Below, piece after piece: positions 58,140-64,000 of a stretch of 64,000 nt of DNA (position 1 is the stretch's first letter; every line of letters begins with the position of its first letter). The DNA is taken from contig JAYMGJ010000521.1 in NCBI GenBank assembly GCA_037178675.1, forward strand, positions 62,001 through 126,000, given 5' to 3'. The notes under the pieces are model-generated. The model saw only the letters and a program-made list of their open reading frames with translations. It ran no database searches and was not told the origin of the DNA. The translations under genes and the position numbers were made by a program. Source of the stretch: Scleroderma bovista. Its lineage: Eukaryota; Basidiomycota; Agaricomycetes; Boletales; Sclerodermataceae.

Positions 58140-58312
58140 TAAAATTCAGACAAGCTCAGACAAGTCAGACGAGATCAGACAAGTCAGACAAGTCAGATGA
58201 GTCAGATCGGAGGGCTGACACCGGCTATCTGGCTCCAGACGTCTAAAGTGTCTGAGCTGTCTGGACTGTCTGGTTCAGACGATTTCAGACAGATTAGACA
58301 CCTTGTAACTTT
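58140..58312. repeat. Right terminal/subterminal repeats of Plavaka element
   Basis: More than ten TCAGACA/TGTCTGA-type motifs: CAGACAAGCTCAGACAAG and ATCAGACAAGTCAGACAAG near 58148-58195, then GTCTGAGCTGTCTGGACTG and TTTCAGACAGATTAGACACC at the end. The final 30 bp are the reverse complement of the left end with few mismatches. Confidence 0.75.
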
Positions 58313-58732
58313 CCTGATGACTTACTGCGTTCGTGGTGACTCGCAAGACTATTATTGCACTCCATCTTTACTGCCAATCTTCTGGACTTCCCCGTGGGAA
58401 AATCTTTCAGATGATGGTGGTAAAAGGTCAAGTGCTTTGGGGGCGCTTTCTGGAACTTGTACAGTTTTATGATACTGATAACAGTAGTGCTTCCCTACGA
58501 TACCTGCCGCAAAGATTGTATCATAGTGTCCATCGAGCACAGTTTTTACCTCTGGAGGCATCCCAAGTTTACCAGTCTCCTTCCTCCCAGAAATCATACA
58601 GCCAAGCACTATTACTGAAACAATGTTTTACACTGCAAAAAGCTCTCACTATCTCACTAGAGGTCGAAGTAGGCAACACCTGTCACTTGTGAAGGAACAT
58701 CGGTAGACTCCAACTGAAGGAAGTCACATAAG
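58313..58732. other. Flank between Plavaka element and RNase H-like gene
   Basis: 420 bp with one minus-strand frame (58352-58609, 85 codons) that I cannot assign. If the Plavaka element jumped into the LINE, the missing LINE 5'UTR should be here; I see nothing that proves it. Confidence 0.35.
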
Positions 58733-59407
58733 TCAATCAGTCGGAACAGCCAGTGGAGAACAGCAAACACGCACAGCAGCCTCCATTGCACGATCGGCCG
58801 CTTCTTTGTTCCATCGACTCTTCAGCAGATAAAATTGTACCTTGATTCCCATCTCCTCAAACTCGTCAATCCTTGCAAAAAGCATCTCCCACAGGTCCCG
58901 GTTAGTAACCGCTGTCCCTCTGCTGGTCCGCCAGCCCCTTTGACGCCAAGTTTCTGACCACTCGCAGACGCCTTTCACCACGTACTCAGATGATGCACCA
59001 ATCACGACCCGTCGGAATCCCTCGCCTGGCCAGAAGCGGATTGTCAGCCCTGCAAGAGCAGCACGCAGTTCTGCGCGATTGGTGTTACGAATATGCCCTG
59101 GTACATTTTCTACTGCCTGACCGAAACCTCTGGTTCCTGGTACAAAATACAATCCAAACCCTGCACGCTGGTCAGGCGTGCTCTCGTTGACGGCAGCACC
59201 ATCCGTGAAGATGAGGATGGAAGCCATGTGTGTATTATCTGTGTGCACAAAACGCGGTGCAGGGATAGAGCATAAATTGATGGCAGGTGTGAAGAGGTCG
59301 AGTGGGTGTGTATCTGGGCTATGTGTTTTGAACTGGCGCTGTTCGGCAGTGCACTGGATTGGTGGACCAAAGGTGCTGGTGAAAACCGTAACCTGAGGCT
59401 GGGGCAT
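58733..59407 (-). CDS. RNase H-like domain protein lacking one catalytic Asp
   Basis: A 224-residue, single-exon frame. An N-terminal leader (MPQPQVTVFTSTFGPP..) precedes an RNase H fold at about residues 65-215. ILIFTDGAAVNES carries the first Asp and NRAELRAALAGLTIRFW the Glu. Next are RRVVIGASSEYVVKGVCEW, WRQRGWRTSRGTAVTNRDLW and WNKEAADRAMEAAVRV (last Asp). In the third block, fungal homologues have an Asp directly before the S-E-Y-V text (..TDSEYV..); here the codons read GCA TCA TCT GAG, so Ser replaces the metal-binding Asp. It is probably catalytically impaired unless another residue substitutes. It lies next to the transposon block and has a decayed relative near 29.3 kb, so a transposon-linked origin is possible. 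Confidence 0.75.
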   Translation of the reverse strand: MPQPQVTVFTSTFGPPIQCTAEQRQFKTHSPDTHPLDLFTPAINLCSIPAPRFVHTDNTHMASILIFTDGAAVNESTPDQRAGFGLYFVPGTRGFGQAVENVPGHIRNTNRAELRAALAGLTIRFWPGEGFRRVVIGASSEYVVKGVCEWSETWRQRGWRTSRGTAVTNRDLWEMLFARIDEFEEMGIKVQFYLLKSRWNKEAADRAMEAAVRVCCSPLAVPTD

Positions 59408-59485
59408 GGCAGGGTAAGGGCCAGGTTCTGGAAGTCTGAGTAGATGGATCCATCAGCAAGATCCACGAGATTTCAGTACGAGTCC

Positions 59486-60288
59486 TTACCGTGTCTCGGT
59501 TTCGGTCCTGCCACCATCACCTTCCAGCTCAGCACTGCTGTCCAAATCACTGAAAGAGCCCTCTGATTCAATCGCAGCATTATCCAGCCACAATTCAAAA
59601 GTGCCAGGCGAGTTAAGACTAGCCACAGTGGGCGCGATAGTGGGATCATACGAGGATGAACCTTCTGTCGCCCAATTCCGCCTATCGATCTGTGCTCTGG
59701 AGGGATTCGTGGCCGCAAATGCATTCTTGACTGCCTCCCAGCCATAAATACCACCAGAATCTTCCATGGGCCCAGCACCTTGCACCTCAATGACCTTAAG
59801 TTCCTTGGAATCAAGTGTGGTCCTCGAGACAAAGTCGACTTGATGCTCCCAGTTATCCTAAGAATGCATACATACTAGTTGAGCACTGATCTGCTGAGAT
59901 AGGGACATCTTACTCCGAAATCATACAGATAACAGCAGGTTCCGAGTGTCCCATTGTGCGAGGCAGCCCGACGATACTTGCCTCGTTCCTCCCAGACATC
60001 GGATAGACGGATTTTTGTGTCGATGACACTAGTGCCCCCTCCGACGTTAAAGTCACCGTACTCTTCCGAATCGCCTGATTCTATTCTGAGGAGGGCCGGT
60101 CCTCTACCAAGAGTAGCCTGTTCGAATGTGAAAAAGTGGAGGTGGCAGTCCTGCCATCCAAAGGTGTATTGAATCGCTGCGTGCAGCTTGTAAAAGGTCC
60201 AGCTGGCTGGGACGGTAAATGTACGCGTGATAACTGGATCGTGCGAGTCGAGTAACTCGACTTTGAAAGTGTACGCTCGTACAGGCAT
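59486..60288 (-). CDS. Plasmid pRiA4b ORF-3-like domain protein
   Basis: Two exons. The start MPVRAYTFKVELLDSHDP is preferred to an in-frame ATG 30 codons upstream (60378), because the domain begins immediately. It has ITRTFTVPASWTFYKLHAAI, GWQDCHLHFFTF and YLYDFG. After the intron come DNWEHQVDFVSRTTL and MEDSGGIYGWEAVKNAF. The YDFGDNWEH and ED.GG..G motifs are hallmarks of the pRiA4b ORF-3/TnpR-like domain, whose biochemical role is unknown. An acidic tail follows (ESEGSFSDLDSSAELEGD). Such genes occur in many fungi and bacteria, often near mobile DNA, which fits its position beside a transposon block. Confidence 0.85.
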
Positions 60289-60378
60289 CTTCGATGTGTC
60301 TTCTGTTAGCTGAAAGAAACCCCCTGTCGTGGTGAGAATGAGACTATTACGTAATTCGGACGTGATTCTAAGGTACAA

Positions 60379-61168
60379 AAGTTTTTGTCATTCGTTGATC
60401 ATAGTCGTCTCGGAGCTCTTGTGCTATCCTGCTGTGACTTCAAAAAACAAGTAGGCTTGTCATGTTTGGAACAAGGTGCATTTCACTCACTTTCCAGATC
60501 GAAATGAAGACGTCAGACCATGGAATTGACTCGGACCCCTACAGCGTCATATGTGATGTGTTCACGTCTATGTACTGCTTTTCGTGCCGCAGAATGTGAT
60601 ACACTGAGCCTACTCCATATCCTTTAGCGTCAATGAGTCGCTAAAGGGCAATTAGGCTTCGGTTTCTTGTCATAGGACTGGGTCGCTCGTCGCCTATGTT
60701 GGAGGTGCATGGCTGAGAAGACGGCATTAGTTTCGTAACCAGGGTGATAGCCTTCGCTGATATCTGGGACTCTTGTTACACACAACGTAGTAAGTACTGC
60801 AATGCTATGGGACAGCGATTCATTGATGCGCTGCTATCAGTCTTGGACGCACCTGGGACAGCGATTAAGTACTGCAATGCTATGGGACAGCGATTCATTG
60901 ATGCGCTGCTATCAGTCTTGGACGCACCAACTGGCTCAAATTGTGGAAGTCGGCGAAGAGAATGTGCGAGCCTGCAGAAGGGCGAGCCGATTCTGGTGAT
61001 AGTCAGCACCCAAGCGCCTTGTAGTGGTCGTCGCGTCATGATCATGCACGTTCTATGTCCACCTTGGATGTTGTGGTCTCTATCATGTGTAAAACTGACA
61101 TCTTGCGCGGGTATGTTACAATCCTGGCCCCAAACCTTGCATTTACAGAATGATCCCCCAAACAAAAC
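60379..61168. other. Intergenic region with tandem duplication
   Basis: Between the upstream side of the pRiA4b-like gene and the SH3 gene 3' end. It contains the 75-bp-period duplication at 60791-60928 and no recognisable gene; the 142-codon plus-strand frame at 60744 is created by that repeat and has no known domain. Confidence 0.45.
60791..60928. repeat. 63-bp direct repeat, 75-bp period
   Basis: TAAGTACTGCAATGCTATGG through CAGTCTTGGACGCACC occurs at 60791-60853 and again at 60866-60928, identical as far as I can see, separated by 12 bp (TGGGACAGCGAT) that also repeats an internal piece of the unit. Recent duplication. Confidence 0.9.
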
Positions 61169-62240
61169 CTAGAAAAGAGCATGGATGATGCCGCTTCCAA
61201 CTGCGGAGCCTAGACGGATCATCAGTCACAATCACATCTCCAGATCCAGGCAGCCCACCTGCTCCGAATCCGACACCGCCCGCGGCCGAATGGGCCATCT
61301 AGGTAAAGGATCAGCAACTAGACAATACATACATTCACGCCAAATGCTCACTGTTGCACCCAGCCCATTAAGTTTTCCTTGTTGGGGCGCGGGCGCTAGT
61401 TGAGGGGATGGTTTGTTGTTCTCGGGCGGACCATAGTAGCCTGGGCCAGAAGGTGGACCATACGGGTGAGGTGGGCCAGCAGGTGGGCCGTATGGCTGCG
61501 GTGGACCATATAGCTGTGGAGGACCGGGAGGTGGGGCATGCTGTTGTGGGGGAGGGCCACCTGGGGGACCATACTGCGGGGGCGGACGAGATGGGGGTGG
61601 GGTGTACTGCTGGACTGGGCCAAAAGAAGGGTACTGCTGCGGGGGTGTAGGGGACGGGTATCTCTGCCCTACACCAGGAAGTCCGTATTGCGGTGGAGCA
61701 GGGGAGGAGTACCTTTTCACAGATCCTGTGTGTGGAGACGATGCATCTGCCCTGATAATGTCGGGAGATGACACTGGTGATTTCTCGTGGAGGATCGAGC
61801 TAGATCTGAGCTTTTCGACGTATGCAGCAGGAAAGATACCCTGCTTTCCGTCACGATTCCGTCCTGTCCACCACTCTGCGTTTGTCTCTGCGATGATCTC
61901 GATAATTTCACCTGCGTGGAATGGAAGATCGTTTGGATCCTAGCGCAGCGGGTGTGAAGGTGGGGATGGCAATGCTGAACGATAAGGGCCGCACCTCGCC
62001 TGACCAGTCCCAGAGTGCTTTGCATTTTGGCACGACACATCGATTTGGGCTGGAGGACACGCTAAGACGAGACGCCTGTTTCGTCAAGGCGACGATGGAC
62101 GTGCTCTTGTCGATACTGGGAAGTCTTGCCAAGATAACTTGGCCATCTGGTTCAGAGATCTGTTTATGAGCGATGAGAAGTTCGATGTTCTGCCTCGTCT
62201 GCGAGATGATGTGGACGATGGCAGGGGATGGCTCGGACAT
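61169..62240 (-). CDS. SH3 domain protein, Lsb1/Pin3-like
   Basis: Four exons. The start MSEPSPAIVHIISQTRQNI gives an N-terminal helical region (ELLIAHKQISEPDGQVILAR). The SH3 domain follows: KCKALWDWSGE, an intron, then DPNDLPFHAGEIIEIIAE, WWTGRNRDGKQGIFPAAYVEKL. A Pro/Gly/Tyr/Gln-rich stretch of about 130 residues (YGPP and PQYGP repeats) comes next. Two small 3' exons give NGLGAT, MAHSAAGGVGFGA and VGSGIIHALF with the stop at 61169. This order (N-terminal helices, SH3, prion-like Pro-rich region, Gly-rich hydrophobic end) is that of yeast Lsb1/Pin3, which bind the actin-nucleation promoter Las17. The actin/endocytosis role is by homology. Confidence 0.85.
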
Positions 62241-62397
62241 GGTTGGGGACAACTCCTGGCATGGCTGATGTAGTTTTTGTTGTTTATTTGTCGTGTCGCC
62301 GCGCGTGGCAGCTCATTTATAAGATCACAGCTCGCTTTATTATCTCCCCGCTTTGTTCTTCCCGGACTCCACGTTTGCTGTTTCGTTCTGAGATACC
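62241..62397. promoter_or_regulatory. Short divergent promoter, SH3 protein / RAS
   Basis: About 157 bp between the two divergent ATGs, so regulatory DNA is shared. The plus-strand side has CTTTATTATCTCCCC and further pyrimidine-rich sequence before the RAS start. Confidence 0.5.
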
Positions 62398-63352
<955 letters not shown>

Positions 63353-63499
63353 TAGTTGGATTGACTGTTCTGGAACTTTTTCTTGATTTATCCGCTTTTT
63401 CTTTGCACTTCATGGGCCACTCATAGGTACCTTTGTATATATAGGTTATGCGTATGTGCCGATCAACTGAAGAGTAACGTGTGATAAGGATGGAAGACG

Positions 63500-64000
63500 T
63501 CATACACCGAGCGATGGATTCTTCTCTGGAGCTGAAATGTGTTAGTCGTGCCATGCAGGGACAGTCGTGCACACACTCACAAGGCAGTTTTGTTACATCT
63601 TCCTCGTTCACTGCTCGTATCGAATGAATGCCGAGGTCATACGGACCTGACACGCCACTATTTCCACCCAATAGTGAGATCCCTACCGTCCGGACACGTT
63701 CCCGGTACATGGTTATTTGGTGCTGCACCAATTCTCCCGTGTTTGTGAGTATGAAGTTGTCGAACGGGATCTGTCGGAGCATGAGCATCACCGAGAACAA
63801 GTACCTAGTAGTCCACCGACGAATATATCCTCCCATCCCCCGTCGTTCCGCTTAAAGTACAGCCGGTGCTGCCACAAGTCCGTCGTCACAGGCCCGTCCG
63901 TCTGAAGATTCACGAAATACGAGTTCCGCAAACGGTGATCACCACTGAGGCGCAGACGCAGCGCAAGGAATTGGTGATTAGCCACGTCGTCGCAAAGCTC
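63500..64000 (-). CDS. CIA30 family protein, complex I intermediate-associated (partial)
   Basis: The gene enters from the right edge on the minus strand. The visible exons have HQFLALRLRLSGDHRLRNSY, FVNLQTDGPVTTDLWQHRLY and FKRNDGGWEDIF. An intron leads to IPFDNFILTNTGELVQHQ, ERVRTVGISLLGGN and YDLGIHSIRAVNEEDVTKLP. A last intron (GTGAGT..TTTCAG) gives SPEKNPSLGV and the stop at 63500. CIA30/NDUFAF1 proteins help assemble mitochondrial complex I, and these blocks are the conserved C-terminal half. The 5' part, with any mitochondrial targeting peptide, lies beyond 64000. The 3' end is about 150 bp from the RAS stop. Confidence 0.88.

Larger units (their letters stand above)
51441..58312. mobile_element. 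Plavaka-type DNA transposon (about 6.9 kb)
   Basis: Its ends are inverted repeats: AAAGTTACAAG..GTCTAATCTGTCTGA at the left and its reverse complement ending GTAACTTT at 58312. Both ends continue into arrays of TGTCTGA/TCAGACA motifs. Inside are a minus-strand transposase (51667-54904) and a divergent second gene (55084-57636). The transposase blocks match Plavaka, a CACTA-related (CMC) transposon group abundant in Agaricomycetes. TCATCAG flanks both ends in inverted orientation and could belong to the inverted repeat, so the exact boundary and the target duplication are open. Confidence 0.85.

Noticed and set aside
58733..59407. RNase H-like gene as the missing RNase H of the LINE
   Set aside because: It differs in sequence from the LINE RNase H (44185-45004), has its own start and stop, and belongs to a stand-alone family; the LINE segment is accounted for between the inverted arms.
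61408..61771. Plus-strand frames opposite the Pro/Gly-rich part of the SH3 gene
   Set aside because: Antisense shadows of a low-complexity coding region.

Overview
The window looks like nuclear DNA of an Agaricomycete-type basidiomycete. Nearly every gene is broken by short (about 40-60 nt) GT..AG introns. The gene content also fits: a NACHT-WD40 STAND protein, expanded GTPases, a Yck-type casein kinase, a Plavaka-type DNA transposon and a zinc-knuckle LINE. Gene models were built by eye from reading frames and splice signals, so exon edges are approximate.

Layout. 0-8 kb: three tandem MFS transporter paralogues on the minus strand. 8.9-11.5 kb: a Git1-like MFS permease, divergent from an NTF2/Mex67-like gene (12.1-13.7). 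14.2-16.6: membrane-anchored casein kinase I. 18.0-20.1: an Hst3/Hst4-type sirtuin, divergent from a 1586-residue NACHT protein with fourteen WD40 repeats (20.4-25.3). 27.7-28.7: a DsbA/FrnE-like oxidoreductase. 30.5-32.1: a Ca2+/H+ exchanger-like protein with a short C terminus. 32.2-36.9: three members of an unrecognised local protein family. 38.8-40.9: a basidiomycete GTPase.

41.5-58.3 kb is a nested transposon block. A LINE on the minus strand (ORF1, ORF2) is interrupted by two almost identical 2.09-kb LTR-like sequences in inverted orientation. The LINE RNase H segment lies between them and points the wrong way, which is best explained by an inversion across the inverted copies. A 6.9-kb Plavaka-type transposon with two divergent genes directly abuts the LINE ORF1 start.

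58.7-64 kb returns to ordinary genes: an RNase H-like protein that lacks one catalytic Asp, a pRiA4b ORF-3-like protein, an Lsb1/Pin3-type SH3 protein divergent from RAS, and the 3' part of a CIA30 gene entering from the right edge.

There is no operon logic. Functional links are local: shared divergent promoters (sirtuin/NLR, SH3/RAS, Plavaka genes), tandem duplication (MFS, unknown family) and transposon nesting. The most unusual structure is the inverted-repeat/RNase H inversion at 42.1-47.1 kb; the 2x7 near-identical WD40 array is the most interesting gene.
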